Notes: generated by a model from the sequence alone, not told the origin. 64,000 bases of DNA from Marivita sp. (GCF_020055675.1 NZ_JAIPUS010000004.1:111247-175246), one strand, 5' to 3'; counted from the stretch's first letter, positions 1-9,257 are shown. Numbers and translations: made by a program.

Positions 1-3000
1 GATCGCCTGGATGAAAGACGCCGGCGTCACGTCATTTTCCCGGTCGAGCTGGTCAAGCCAATAGGCCATGCCCGGCTGGTCCGGAGCGCGGCCAAGCACG
101 TTCTCATAGACCGTCGTCACGAAAGCCGGCAGGTCACCCAGGTTACCGTAAAGCGCACGGGTTTCCGGCTGGTCGAAAAACTGCGTCGCGATTTCGTCAA
201 GGCGCATCCCGTTTGCCATCTGGTCGCCCCAGAAATACAGCCCAACGGCATCCGGTGCGCGGTTGAAATAGGCGATGTACAGCTCGGTCAGGGACGCCAT
301 CGACGCACCGTCCAGGTCTGCCATTCCATCGAACATATCGACGGAAAGACTGCCATGCCCGAATGGGGCGATGTCGGTGTCGAACTCGATCCATTCGATA
401 TTCCGCGCCGTCAGCGGGATGGAATCACCAAGGCGGTTCTCGATCTGGACCCCGTCGCCCGAAAAGCGCAGCGAGTAGGTGCCGTGGTTCCCGCCAACCA
501 CCAGACTGTCGGTCCCGGCGCCGCCATTGAACAGCGTGCCATTGCCGTCCGCGATTATCCGGTCGTCGCCATCGGTGCCATCGCGGTCCAGGGCTGACGG
601 CGTCAGGTCAGGCTCGGTTTGATCGGTGAACGGGCTTACGATCGGAGCGGGCAGCCCGTCGTTCGAATTGTCTGCCAACCATTCTGCAATGGCCGCGAAG
701 TTCTGCACCACGGCCGGGTGAATGCTGAGGGGCAACTCCATGTCGTCCGGCAGTGCTGATCCGAACACGGTTGTGTAGTGGACCATCGACGCCAGCAGAT
801 AGAGCGTCGGCGTGCCCTGTGGACCGTCATCGACATAAAGGTCTGCGGGACGCAGCGCGCCGAGGCCAAGGTCAGGGTCGGCAAGCATGGCGGATATGTC
901 CGGCCCGGCGCTGACCAGGCGGACATCCAGATCGGGGCGTGCATCGCGGATGCTGTCGGTCAGCGATACCCACCAGTCGTGCCAATCGCCGTTCATGTAG
1001 GATTGCCAGGCCGCGAATTCGGCATCCGAGGGCGGAAAGGACGAAATGAAACTCTCCATGTGCGGCCAGGTTTCGTAGATATTGATCGCCGCCCCCGGAG
1101 CACGGGCGTCTGCCCATTCGATGATCCGAAGCGCCGAGGCGGTGGGCGATGTGCTTGGATCGATCCCGTAGGCGCTGTCGGGTGACTTGTTCTGGATGAA
1201 ATTCAACGGCGAGATCGTGATCTGGTTGAAACCGGCATCCGCAAAGCTCTCGCCACTATCGGCGTTCCAGGCTTCGGGAACCGTGGGCAGGCTGATATGC
1301 GGATTTGGCGGAAGATCGTCATGCAGTGTCAGCATCCCGGTTTGCATGGCCACCGCGTAGGATTGCCCGTTCTGCTCGGCGAACTGGTTCATCCAATGTG
1401 CGACCGACAGTTCCGGATTCCCCACCGCCCAGACATAAAGGGTGTTGCCGAAGACATATTCGCGCATGTCCTCCGTCGGAGCCGTCGGGTTGATGTCCCG
1501 GCCCTGCTCCGGTTCGGGTTCGGGGTCTGGAGCCGGCTCCGGGCTGGGATCGGTCGGTGTGGAGGGCGTCTGCACCGGATCGAGCTCCCACGGAGTCGAA
1601 GCCCAGACTCCATCCTTCATATGCGCGGGCGCAGGGTGGCTTTCCATGAAGTCGACCACCGCGTCATGGCGCGCGGTCGAATCCTCGAGATGCCGCATCG
1701 CGCCCCAGCTGCCCCATTTGCTCGGTTCCGAGACATCGACGAAGGCGTTGAACAGGGTGCCGCCTGCCGCCTCCCATCCTTCCAGAAGCTCCGTGTAAAG
1801 CTGACCCATCCCGTCGGAATAATTCAGATGGGTGAAAAACTCGGTCAGTGTTTCATTGTTGACCCAGTGACCTATCCCGACGACATGCGTGCCGCCTTCA
1901 TACATCACCAGGTCTAGCCCATGCGCATCGGCTACCGACTTGTGATAGCGGAACAGCTCGAACAGGCCCTGAAGCGAATCGTCGGCGTTGCCGGTCACCG
2001 AGCCGTCGCGCAGCTCCCGCACCGCCAGCGCTTCTGCCAGATCGAAACGGTGCTCTGCAACATAGGCGTTTGCCGCCGCACCGGACAGGCCCTGTGCGCT
2101 GGCGTCCTGCCGCGCCTCGGACTCGCTTTGAGAAATCCAGTCCAGGACGGTGCCCGCCTTGGTATCCGTGCCAAGGCTGTTTCCGAAATAGCCGGTGATG
2201 GCGTAGGTATCGAAGGACAGGTAGGGGGCGTCGTTCTCCGGGCTTTGCGCCTCCCAGTCCGGTGCGCCCAGAATGGCTTTCTCCAGCCCCGGCCAATACG
2301 TGTGGGTCGAGACCACCTTGACCAATTGATCCTCGGATCCGTCATAAACCTGATCGAGAATGCGCGCCATCTCGGCGGATCGGGCTCCGTATTCCTGCAT
2401 CCAGCCGTTACCCAGATCCTGCCCGAACCGCTCTTGTGCGGCCTCGGAGGCATCCTGTGCCTGATCGAACATCCAGTTCCAGACTTCGTTCGACAATTCG
2501 ATATGCGCGCGCAGATCGGGGTTCAGATTGTCACGCACATAAGTGGCGAACTCGCGGATATAGGTCGCATCGGCATGCCATGGAATGTTGAACCATGGCT
2601 CGGTGCCCGTGGTGTTTGCAAGCTCGACCATGACCTCGACAGGGACGCCCTTGTTATAGGTATAGTTTCCCTCTTGCGGGCGTTCTGACCAGGTGCGGAC
2701 CGTTGAGTCGTTGGTCCCTTGCCAATCCATGAAGCGCAGCGCATGGGCGTCATCGATGATGTCGAGCCAGAGCGGATTGAACAACGCGCCCGCCTCATGC
2801 GCCTGGATGTGTTCCTGCTTCACAACCTCGATGTTGCGCAGGTAATTACCGGTGTTTTGCGGGTCGGTCGAATTGATCGAGATCGCGACCATGCCATTCC
2901 CGGTCGGGCGATAGTCGAACAAGATCTCGCCGTCTGCCCGCGAAACCATTTCGGCGCCGAAGACGGTGATGTCGCCTTCTCCGTCAAAGCTCAGCCGGTA

Positions 3001-3330
3001 GGTGCCGCCGGTATATTGCGCCTCGACCGGCATTTCGGTCAGGATGAAGGCTTGGATTTGCGAAACCCCATTCGGCATCTCGGTGACCCAGCCGTTGGCG
3101 TCCAGAACACCCATGGCCTCCAGATCATCTGCCCGGTACGCGCCCCATTTGCTCTCGGTATGGGCATGCCAGGGCCGGGCCGTCTTGAAAACATCGAGGA
3201 ATGGTTGTTGCACACTCCAGTCAACAATACCCCGAAGCCCGAAGGCCATCGCCGACGAAGCTGTCTGGGTTCCGAACACATGATCACCGTCGGGCCCGGT
3301 GGACCCTTCGGAAGAGTTAGGCGCGTGCAT
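1..3330 (-). CDS. Giant secreted-type protein: glycosidase-like domain, esterase-like domain, RTX-like region, DUF4214 (3' end off window)
   Basis: The minus-strand frame is open for 1110 codons from the ATG at 3330-3328 to the window edge; an in-frame TAA two codons upstream (3336-3334) fixes this as the first possible start. The N-terminal ~600 residues look like a clan-A glycoside hydrolase: HIELSNEVWNW (about residue 280) would carry the acid/base Glu and VMYEGGTHVV (about 480) the nucleophile. A Pro/Glu/Asp linker (about 615-645) leads to a second domain resembling degenerate SGNH hydrolases. Then comes an RTX-like stretch (GTDGDDRIIADGNGT) and a DUF4214 module with YFNRAPDAVGLYFWGDQM. 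There is no N-terminal signal peptide, which with the RTX-like part suggests type I secretion. Domain names come from motif memory, so substrate is unknown. The Shine-Dalgarno sequence is weak. The C-terminus is missing from the window. Confidence 0.85.
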   Translation of the reverse strand, partial: MHAPNSSEGSTGPDGDHVFGTQTASSAMAFGLRGIVDWSVQQPFLDVFKTARPWHAHTESKWGAYRADDLEAMGVLDANGWVTEMPNGVSQIQAFILTEMPVEAQYTGGTYRLSFDGEGDITVFGAEMVSRADGEILFDYRPTGNGMVAISINSTDPQNTGNYLRNIEVVKQEHIQAHEAGALFNPLWLDIIDDAHALRFMDWQGTNDSTVRTWSERPQEGNYTYNKGVPVEVMVELANTTGTEPWFNIPWHADATYIREFATYVRDNLNPDLRAHIELSNEVWNWMFDQAQDASEAAQERFGQDLGNGWMQEYGARSAEMARILDQVYDGSEDQLVKVVSTHTYWPGLEKAILGAPDWEAQSPENDAPYLSFDTYAITGYFGNSLGTDTKAGTVLDWISQSESEARQDASAQGLSGAAANAYVAEHRFDLAEALAVRELRDGSVTGNADDSLQGLFELFRYHKSVADAHGLDLVMYEGGTHVVGIGHWVNNETLTEFFTHLNYSDGMGQLYTELLEGWEAAGGTLFNAFVDVSEPSKWGSWGAMRHLEDSTARHDAVVDFMESHPAPAHMKDGVWASTPWELDPVQTPSTPTDPSPEPAPDPEPEPEQGRDINPTAPTEDMREYVFGNTLYVWAVGNPELSVAHWMNQFAEQNGQSYAVAMQTGMLTLHDDLPPNPHISLPTVPEAWNADSGESFADAGFNQITISPLNFIQNKSPDSAYGIDPSTSPTASALRIIEWADARAPGAAINIYETWPHMESFISSFPPSDAEFAAWQSYMNGDWHDWWVSLTDSIRDARPDLDVRLVSAGPDISAMLADPDLGLGALRPADLYVDDGPQGTPTLYLLASMVHYTTVFGSALPDDMELPLSIHPAVVQNFAAIAEWLADNSNDGLPAPIVSPFTDQTEPDLTPSALDRDGTDGDDRIIADGNGTLFNGGAGTDSLVVGGNHGTYSLRFSGDGVQIENRLGDSIPLTARNIEWIEFDTDIAPFGHGSLSVDMFDGMADLDGASMASLTELYIAYFNRAPDAVGLYFWGDQMANGMRLDEIATQFFDQPETRALYGNLGDLPAFVTTVYENVLGRAPDQPGMAYWLDQLDRENDVTPASFIQAI

Positions 3331-4037
3331 TTTTTAAATCCCGATTACAATCCTGCAGCTGTGGCCTGCGCGGCCGGTGCATTTGTGATTTGCAAACAGC
3401 GTTCCGGTTGTTTCATTGGCAGTGCTGGAAAGGTACGTCCGCCAACATCCTGATACTATTGAGACTCATGGGCTGACCGAATGGGCAGCGGCTATCGAGG
3501 CCGCCACGACCAGCCCGGCATGACGCGAGCCTGTCGAGAACCGCGGATCGATCGGGACAGGGGTCTGCCTGTCCACTTGGCCAGAGCCGCGGCCTGGTCA
3601 CTCCAGCATTTGTTTGGCCCGTAGACGCGGTTCTCCGTGATCTGTGCGGCATGGAGGCCGCATCGCGGTGCCGAGCAGATTTGGACCTGTCCCCTGCCTG
3701 AAAAGTAAAAGCTTTTCTTGCGACTGGCCGTCCGTAGGGACGAACAACCTACGATCAGGCTGGCACGAGAAATCCCTTGATCGGCGTGTTCAACCGACCA
3801 GGAAACTCCTGTCGAGTCAGGTGATGCCTGCGGCATAGGGCCGGTCATGGAGCAGCGCGGCTTGCTCCGTTCAGAAATCCCGGCGCTCTGTGAACCAGGC
3901 GGACTGTCCAGCTCTTGGCTGAACGTCTGGCCAGTCCATCAGGACAGCTATCCTTGAACCGTCGTTAAAAGTTTTATGGATCCCAGCATGTCATCTCATG
4001 TGTTTCCGTCCCGCGGATTGTCTTGGGAGCAATCGAA
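3331..4037. other. 700-bp intergenic region, no convincing gene
   Basis: The interval lies between the divergent giant protein gene and the receiver-like ORF. Short open frames exist on both strands, but none has a good ribosome binding site or protein-like composition. An AT-richer stretch around 3695-3720 (AAAAGTAAAAGCTTTTC) is a small imperfect inverted repeat. It may be a promoter region or a decayed sequence. I recognise nothing further. Confidence 0.5.
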
Positions 4038-4697
4038 ATGACAAAGGACATTTTGCTGAACGGGTGGCGTTCGCAGGTAGAGGTGTCGCCCGGTCCCTTT
4101 GACAGGGTCGCACCAACCCTGCTCGACCGCCTGTTTCAGCACGTCTCCTGTCCCCTTGCGCAAAGCGCACCAAAACGGGCGCATGTCGGGGTGACAGGGC
4201 GACGGCAGATTGCCCTTGAGCAAGGGTCCGAGATAGCACTTTTCGCGCCGGACGTGCCCGAATTTCGGGGCATGAAAGCCGACATCGAGGAACTTGGTGG
4301 AACAGCGACGATCGTTCCCGAAGCAGTTTTGACGGAGTGCGGGCTTCGCAAGCACGCATCGGGACTTTCCTTTTGCGTCGTTGGACATGATTTCGCAGAT
4401 GCCGATGCGGCAGTGGATTTCTGCCTCGAACTGCGCCGGGTTGCGCCTGCACTCGTGATCGTTCTGGCCCTGGCAGGTATCCCAAACAGCGATTTGAGTT
4501 CTGAACGGATGTCGATCTGCGAGGTGACCTTGCGTCGCCCGGTTTCCTGCGTGTCCCTTTCGCGCGGTATCCGGGCGGCATTCGACAATCGTGCGACCTT
4601 CGAAAGTGGCCGCGACCAAGGCGCTTCGGGCGGCGTGGCGATGGACCTGCCCTGGGAGGGACTGTGCCCGCAGAAGCTGCACCAATCAAGACAATGA
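4038..4697 (+). CDS. Degenerate receiver (pseudo-REC)-like protein
   Basis: The ATG at 4038 is preceded by GGGAG at a good distance, giving 219 residues. The middle and C-terminal part has the alternating strand/helix rhythm of a response-regulator receiver: SEIALFAPDVPEFRGMKADI, then SFCVVGHDFADADAAVDFCL, then ALVIVLALAG, then CEVTLRRPVSCVSLSRGI. The expected phospho-acceptor Asp after strand 3, the Ser/Thr after strand 4 and the Lys after strand 5 are not at their usual places (G/H, A and R instead). The N-terminal ~65 residues are unassigned. It sits 170 bp upstream of a sensor kinase on the same strand, so a role in that signalling set is plausible but inferred. A conserved hypothetical protein is the safe alternative. 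Confidence 0.6.
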   Translation: MTKDILLNGWRSQVEVSPGPFDRVAPTLLDRLFQHVSCPLAQSAPKRAHVGVTGRRQIALEQGSEIALFAPDVPEFRGMKADIEELGGTATIVPEAVLTECGLRKHASGLSFCVVGHDFADADAAVDFCLELRRVAPALVIVLALAGIPNSDLSSERMSICEVTLRRPVSCVSLSRGIRAAFDNRATFESGRDQGASGGVAMDLPWEGLCPQKLHQSRQ

Positions 4698-4873
4698 TAC
4701 CGGCGCGGCGCGCGCCATGCTTCGGACACGTCGGGCGGCTTTCCTGATATCCTTCCCGTTTGTGGACGTCAGTCCGGCTTGCACCCGACAGGAACGCTCG
4801 ACTTGAAGAAACCGGTGCTGTGGAGTATGCGGTCGTCACCGTTCCGATCACGTAAAGCGACATTGGAGTGATT

Positions 4874-6553
4874 TTGGATCAGGACCATTCACGGCAACTG
4901 CGCCAGCAGACCGCTCTCGCCCAGTTTGGCGAGTTGGCGCTCCACTCGGATGATCTGGACGAGATACTCACCGAAGCCTGCCGGCTTGTCGGCGAGGCGC
5001 TTGGCACGGATTTCGCCAAGGTTGTCGAACTGCAACCGGACGGCAATACGTTGCTGGTGCGCGCCGGTGTCGGGTGGACGGAGGGCGTCGTCGGGGTTGC
5101 CACAATACAGGCGACGGACGACACGTCGGAAGGTTACGCGCTCAAGACCGGCGAGCCAATGATCTCGCCGGACATTGATGAGGAAACCCGCTTCAGATAC
5201 CCGGATTTCCTGATCACCTATGGGGTGAAAGCGGTCGCGAACGTGATCATCATCGGTGGCACGGATCGACCACCGTTTGGTATCCTTCAGGTTGACAGCC
5301 GCGTTCGTCGTGAATTCTCGGAAGAAGACGTGGCCTTTTTGCGGACATACGCGAACCTGATCGCCGCCACCGTCGAGCGGCTTAGCGTTCTGAACGAAAC
5401 GCGTGATGCATCGACCCGTTTGCGACTGGCGCTGGAGGCCGGTGATCTGGGCAGCTTCGAGATGGATGTTGCATCCGGCCACATCACCAGCTCGGATCGC
5501 TATGACAGCATCTTTGGTATCGTGTCGGTCGAAAAGTCCTGGACATGGAACGCGCTGCTGGAGCAGGTCGTGCCCGAGGACCGAGCCGGCATCGCGGATG
5601 CCATGCGGTCCGCGCTGGCCGAGAGTGGTGAGCTTCGTGTCGAATTCCGGATCGAACGCGCCGAAGACAGCGCGCCCCGATGGATTGAATTGCGTGGGCG
5701 GCTCGACGACCAAGGGGACAGCCCGCCCCGTATTGTCGGCATCGCCGCTGACATCACTGACCGCAAGCTGGCCGAGCAGGCGCTCGTGATGAGCAATGGC
5801 ACACTGGAGGCGCAGGTGTCGGAGCGGACCAACTCGCTGGCCGAGTCGAATGCCCAGCTTGACGCCTTTGCCTATACCGTGAGCCATGACCTTCGCGCGC
5901 CGCTGCGGGCCATGGAAGGGTTCGCGCGCATTCTGCAGGAGGATCACGGCGCGGGTCTTGGCGAAGAGGGTTACCACTATGCCTCCCGCATCGTCGGGGC
6001 TGCAAAGCGGATGGAGGGGCTGATCGACGATCTTCTGGCCTTCAGCCGCGTGCAACGCGCAGATGTCACGATGAAATGGACCGATCCTGCCCGAGCGATC
6101 CGGAACGCGATCACCGAATTGCGTTCTGCGGGCTTTGACGAGAGCGCCGTAACGCTCAAGGTTACCCCGTCGTTTCCGCCGATCAAGGCTGACGGGATGA
6201 TCCTTGCCCAGGTGATCGGCAATCTTGTGCTCAATGCAGCCAAGTTCAAGGCGCCGGATCGCAGCGCGCATGTGACCATTCGCGCGGAACGATGTGCGGA
6301 ACGGGTGCGCATCTGGGTCGAGGATAACGGCATCGGCATTGCACCGGAGCATCAGGCGCGCATCTTCAATGTGTTCGAACGATTGCACGGACAGGAAACC
6401 TATCCCGGCACCGGCGTTGGTCTTGCCATCGTCAAGGCGGGGGTCGAGCGGATGGGCGGAACCTGCGGGGTGGAGGGCGACCTGGGTGTCGGCAGCAGGT
6501 TCTGGATCGAGCTTGATGCAGCCGAGAACAGCGCAGGGGAAGGGGTGTCATGA
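4874..6553 (+). CDS. GAF-PAS sensor histidine kinase
   Basis: Soluble kinase of about 559 residues with no membrane segment. An N-terminal GAF domain (about 15-165) is followed by a PAS domain (about 175-300). The HisKA helix carries the phospho-His in VSHDLRAPLRAMEGF (near 338), and the HATPase domain shows the N box NLVLNAAKFK, the G1 box VEDNGIGIAPEH and the G2 box GTGVGLAIVK. The H-box and catalytic core are of the bacteriophytochrome/Cph1 type, but the chromophore PHY region is absent. GGAG at 4865-4868 is too close to a GTG at 4868 and well placed for the in-frame TTG at 4874, so I prefer TTG. Its stop overlaps the next gene by ATGA, so it is cotranslated with its probable partner regulator. 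Confidence 0.88.
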   Translation: MDQDHSRQLRQQTALAQFGELALHSDDLDEILTEACRLVGEALGTDFAKVVELQPDGNTLLVRAGVGWTEGVVGVATIQATDDTSEGYALKTGEPMISPDIDEETRFRYPDFLITYGVKAVANVIIIGGTDRPPFGILQVDSRVRREFSEEDVAFLRTYANLIAATVERLSVLNETRDASTRLRLALEAGDLGSFEMDVASGHITSSDRYDSIFGIVSVEKSWTWNALLEQVVPEDRAGIADAMRSALAESGELRVEFRIERAEDSAPRWIELRGRLDDQGDSPPRIVGIAADITDRKLAEQALVMSNGTLEAQVSERTNSLAESNAQLDAFAYTVSHDLRAPLRAMEGFARILQEDHGAGLGEEGYHYASRIVGAAKRMEGLIDDLLAFSRVQRADVTMKWTDPARAIRNAITELRSAGFDESAVTLKVTPSFPPIKADGMILAQVIGNLVLNAAKFKAPDRSAHVTIRAERCAERVRIWVEDNGIGIAPEHQARIFNVFERLHGQETYPGTGVGLAIVKAGVERMGGTCGVEGDLGVGSRFWIELDAAENSAGEGVS

Positions 6554-7002
6554 CCACGGGCACGATGGACGATCAATCGATAGTGTTGCTGGTGGAGGAC
6601 AATCTCGACGATGCCGATCTCATCCGCCATGCCTTTCGCAAGGCTGATGTCAGGAATCCGCTGGTTGTCTTCGACGACGGAGACAAAGCCATCGACTACC
6701 TGCTGGGGCGGGAGGAGTATGCCGACCGTCAGCGGTTCCCGGTGCCCCGACTGATCCTTCTGGACTTGAAGTTGCCACGTCGCTCGGGAAACGAAGTCCT
6801 GTCGGTCATCCGGGCGACGGACGCGGTTCGGCAGATTCCCGTGGTCGTGCTGACCTCTTCCAACCGGGAAGACGATATTCGGAAAGCCTATGATGCGGGC
6901 GCAAATGCCTATCTCGTGAAACCGATGGGGGGAAACGCGCTCGTGACCATGATCCGCTCCATCCATGCCTTCTGGATAAGCCAGAACAGCGCGCCGTACT
7001 GA
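6550..7002 (+). CDS. Rcp1-type single-domain response regulator
   Basis: A 150-residue protein consisting only of a receiver domain. It has the acidic pair in LLVEDNLDDADLI, the phospho-acceptor Asp in LILLDLKLP (about residue 72), Thr in VVVLTSSN and Lys in YLVKPMGG. Long loops such as LLGREEYADRQRFPVPR are typical of Rcp1-like regulators that pair with phytochrome-type kinases. It has no DNA-binding output domain, so it probably works by phosphotransfer or protein contact. The start overlaps the kinase stop (ATGA), which supports a kinase-regulator pair. Confidence 0.92.
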   Translation: MTTGTMDDQSIVLLVEDNLDDADLIRHAFRKADVRNPLVVFDDGDKAIDYLLGREEYADRQRFPVPRLILLDLKLPRRSGNEVLSVIRATDAVRQIPVVVLTSSNREDDIRKAYDAGANAYLVKPMGGNALVTMIRSIHAFWISQNSAPY

Positions 7003-7023
7003 CGGACGAAACTAGCTGGGACA

Positions 7024-7254
7024 TGCGCCTCCTGGTCGTGCATGACAAGGTGGCGCTGACGCTTGAGGCCGCCCGCGCCATGCCGCTCGGTCCTGTCTGT
7101 CACGAGATCATTCATCAATGCGATGGATCCTGCATGGCCCGAGGGACAACCCGGCACCCTGAAGATCGGACTCGACGACGCCCATGAGATCACCACCGCC
7201 GACAAAGGCGCTGGTTTTGTGAAAGCGAAGGTGGTCGAACCTGTGGATGCCTGA
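7024..7254 (+). pseudogene. Frameshifted remnant of an HWE/HisKA_2-type histidine kinase
   Basis: Frame one (from 7024) reads MRLLVVHDKVALTLEAARAM then PLGPVCHEIIHQ. This matches the part of HisKA_2/HWE kinases that runs into the N box (family form PLG..NELITNA). The family pattern then continues in another frame as SFINAMDPAWPEGQPGTLKI (family form ELITNAMKHAFPEGQPGTL) and ends at a TGA at 7254. The kinase core lies in two frames, lacks the H box and most of the ATP lid, and has no start of its own, so it is a decayed fragment. It directly follows a functional kinase/regulator pair. A sequencing error alone would not restore a full-length gene. Confidence 0.6.
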
Positions 7255-7260
7255 ACCCGG

Positions 7261-8343
7261 TTATTTCGCAGACGGCGGGCCGGGTGGTCCCACGCAAAAA
7301 ATGCGGGCAGCAACCGGAGCGCCGGAGATCACCAGGAACACGCGGGTGAGGTGATGCACCACGACATAGCCAAGATCGGCGCCAACGACGATGGCCAGAA
7401 CCGTCATCTCGGCCTGGCCGGCAGGCGCGAAGGCAAGGAAGGCATCGACGGGTCGCCCGCCGGCGATACGCGTGGCAATTTCGGCAAAGATCACGGTCAA
7501 TCCCGACAGTATCAGGACAAAGAACACGCCTGCTGCCACATCGCGACGAATATCGGCCAGGGTCACCCCGATATACCCGGCCCCGAGCGTGATGCCGATG
7601 AAGAACTGTGCGGCCAGGATGGCCTCGGCGGGAGGGCGATGATGGATGATATCAGTGAGCGAAAGCACACCAGCCAGGATCATCGGCCCAAGCATCGGCG
7701 CGCCGAACATGCCCAGACGTTCGGCGACCTTCCAGCCGATGACGGCGGCCAGAGCCATGATGGCCAACTCGTGCGCCGGGAGAGCCGAGGCGGGTTCGCC
7801 CAGAGGTGCTCCAAGATCCGCGTCGAACCCCTGGGTCAGAATGATGGGCGCAAGGGTGATGATGATCATCAGCCGCGTGGCATGGATCAAGGACAAAGCC
7901 CGGACATTGCCGCCCGCTTCCTGGCCAAAGAGCACCATGTCCTGCAAACCGCCGGGCATTGCGGCGTACCAGGCGGTGACACCATCAAAGCGATAGACGT
8001 AACGGAAAAACGGCACGCCCAGCAGGGCAATGCAGAGCACGAAGACCGGGATAAGGGCGACCGACGCGGCCATCTGTGGCAGCTCGGCCATCACTTGCGG
8101 TGTGATCGACGCACCGATTGCGACGCCGAGGATGGTCCGCATCCATTGGCTTATCGGGCCCGAACCGGCCAGCGGCAGTCCCGCAAGGGCCCCGATCACA
8201 CAGGCGGCAAGGGGGCCGAACAGAAAGGGCAAGGGCAGAGCGAGCCACCAAAAGACCAGCGTGCCAAGCCCTGCAATCGAGATTGTGAAGCCGCGCTTGC
8301 GGGGCGTGCTGCTGGCCAGCCAGCGAAATGTCGTCGGTCGCAT
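7261..8343 (-). CDS. AbrB-family integral membrane protein
   Basis: About 360 residues with ten or so hydrophobic segments arranged as two related halves, typical of the AbrB family (PF05145), often annotated 'ammonia monooxygenase' or 'AbrB family transcriptional regulator'. Family marks include FLFGPLAACVIGALAG in the first half and FGAPMLGPMILAGVL in the second, plus AAMPGGLQDMVLFG in between. The ATG at 8343 has AAGGA eight bases upstream and is preferred over a more upstream start overlapping the SDR gene. It follows the SDR by 34 bp on the same strand, so they are probably cotranscribed. Biochemical function is unproven; transport of a small organic acid is a guess. Confidence 0.85.
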   Translation of the reverse strand: MRPTTFRWLASSTPRKRGFTISIAGLGTLVFWWLALPLPFLFGPLAACVIGALAGLPLAGSGPISQWMRTILGVAIGASITPQVMAELPQMAASVALIPVFVLCIALLGVPFFRYVYRFDGVTAWYAAMPGGLQDMVLFGQEAGGNVRALSLIHATRLMIIITLAPIILTQGFDADLGAPLGEPASALPAHELAIMALAAVIGWKVAERLGMFGAPMLGPMILAGVLSLTDIIHHRPPAEAILAAQFFIGITLGAGYIGVTLADIRRDVAAGVFFVLILSGLTVIFAEIATRIAGGRPVDAFLAFAPAGQAEMTVLAIVVGADLGYVVVHHLTRVFLVISGAPVAARIFCVGPPGPPSAK

Positions 8344-8377
8344 CGGGCTGTCCTTGCGGTGGTGCGGAAGCGGCGGG

Positions 8378-9118
8378 TCAGGTTGTTTCGCCACCATTCA
8401 CGGCGATCATCTGCCCGGTCACGAAGCGGGCTTCGGGCGATGCGAGATAGGCCGCCATGGAGGCGATGTCGTCAGGTTGCCCCATGACGCCTGCCGGTAT
8501 GGATGCGGCGCGGGCCGGATCGTCGGCAGTGGCGCTGTCCTTGCGGATCTGGCCCGGCGAGATAGCGTTGATCGTGATGCCCTTTGACGCGAATTCGGTG
8601 GAGAGCGCCTTGGTCACGCCCCAGACCCCATGCTTTGCGGCAGAGATCGGCGCGCCGTGGTTGTAACCCCTGATGGCCTTCATGCCTGCAAAGTTTATGA
8701 TCCGTCCCCAGCCCGCATCCACCATTCCGGGCAAAAAGGCGCGGCTTGTGCGGAACACGGCCGTCAGCGCCACATCGACCACGCTGTGCCAATCCTCTTC
8801 GGTCATCTCGAGGAACTGTTTATGCGGACGGCGCGCGGCGTTGTTGACGACGATATCGACGCGCCCAAATCGGGAAAGCGCGGCCGTCGCGATCTGGTCG
8901 ATAGCGTCCGCGCGGCCCATGTCACCCATCGCGACCATGGCGGTCACGCCTTCGGCTTCTGCGAGCGATGCCGTTTCTTCGACCGGGGCGCTGTCGGAGG
9001 ACCCGTTGACGATCAAGTTGCAGCCCATCGCGGCCAGACGCAGTGCGACGGCGCGTCCGATGTTTTGCCCGGAGCCGGACACGAAGGCTGTTTTGCCCTC
9101 CAATACATGGTTTGTCAT
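8378..9118 (-). CDS. Short-chain dehydrogenase/reductase family protein with altered active site
   Basis: A 246-residue protein with the classical SDR size and Rossmann marks: the cofactor turn VSGSGQNIG near the N-terminus, VVNNAA, and the C-terminal VTGQMIAVNGG. The catalytic region is abnormal: the place of the conserved Ser reads INFAGMKAI, and the YxxxK motif reads ISAAK, so the catalytic Ser and Tyr are replaced while Lys is kept. It may be a non-catalytic or differently wired member; a Tyr in RGYNHG just upstream might substitute. It is divergent from the tctCBA operon and upstream of the AbrB-like gene. Confidence 0.85.
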   Translation of the reverse strand: MTNHVLEGKTAFVSGSGQNIGRAVALRLAAMGCNLIVNGSSDSAPVEETASLAEAEGVTAMVAMGDMGRADAIDQIATAALSRFGRVDIVVNNAARRPHKQFLEMTEEDWHSVVDVALTAVFRTSRAFLPGMVDAGWGRIINFAGMKAIRGYNHGAPISAAKHGVWGVTKALSTEFASKGITINAISPGQIRKDSATADDPARAASIPAGVMGQPDDIASMAAYLASPEARFVTGQMIAVNGGETT

Positions 9119-9228
9119 GAATGGGTCTCCTATTCCCGGGATGATGTGGGAGCGTTTCGAGGGCCAGCGACCGCAGCGTCACCGGGCGGAATAAACCTGT
9201 CGGCATCGAGCATGACGGCAAAGTGAAA

Positions 9229-9257
9229 TTTGTCAATCAATAGAAAATTGTTGACAT
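9229..9257. promoter_or_regulatory. Candidate GntR operator in the SDR/tctC divergent region
   Basis: TGTCAA at 9231-9236 and TTGACA at 9251-9256 form an inverted repeat, and ATTGTTGACA (9247-9256) is identical to the box in front of the GntR gene at 16210. The box lies about 110 bp upstream of the SDR start, within the 420-bp gap 9119-9538 separating it from tctC. TTGACA could also serve as a -35 element. I see nothing else in that gap beyond an ordinary ribosome binding site. Confidence 0.45.

Noticed and set aside
3492..3848. Possible transposase remnant in the gap after the giant gene
   Set aside because: The translation shows no DDE or other transposase motif, and no terminal inverted repeats or target duplications are visible.
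4889..6388. 499-codon minus-strand frame opposite the histidine kinase
   Set aside because: The kinase motifs in the plus frame are unambiguous; the minus frame has no recognisable domain.
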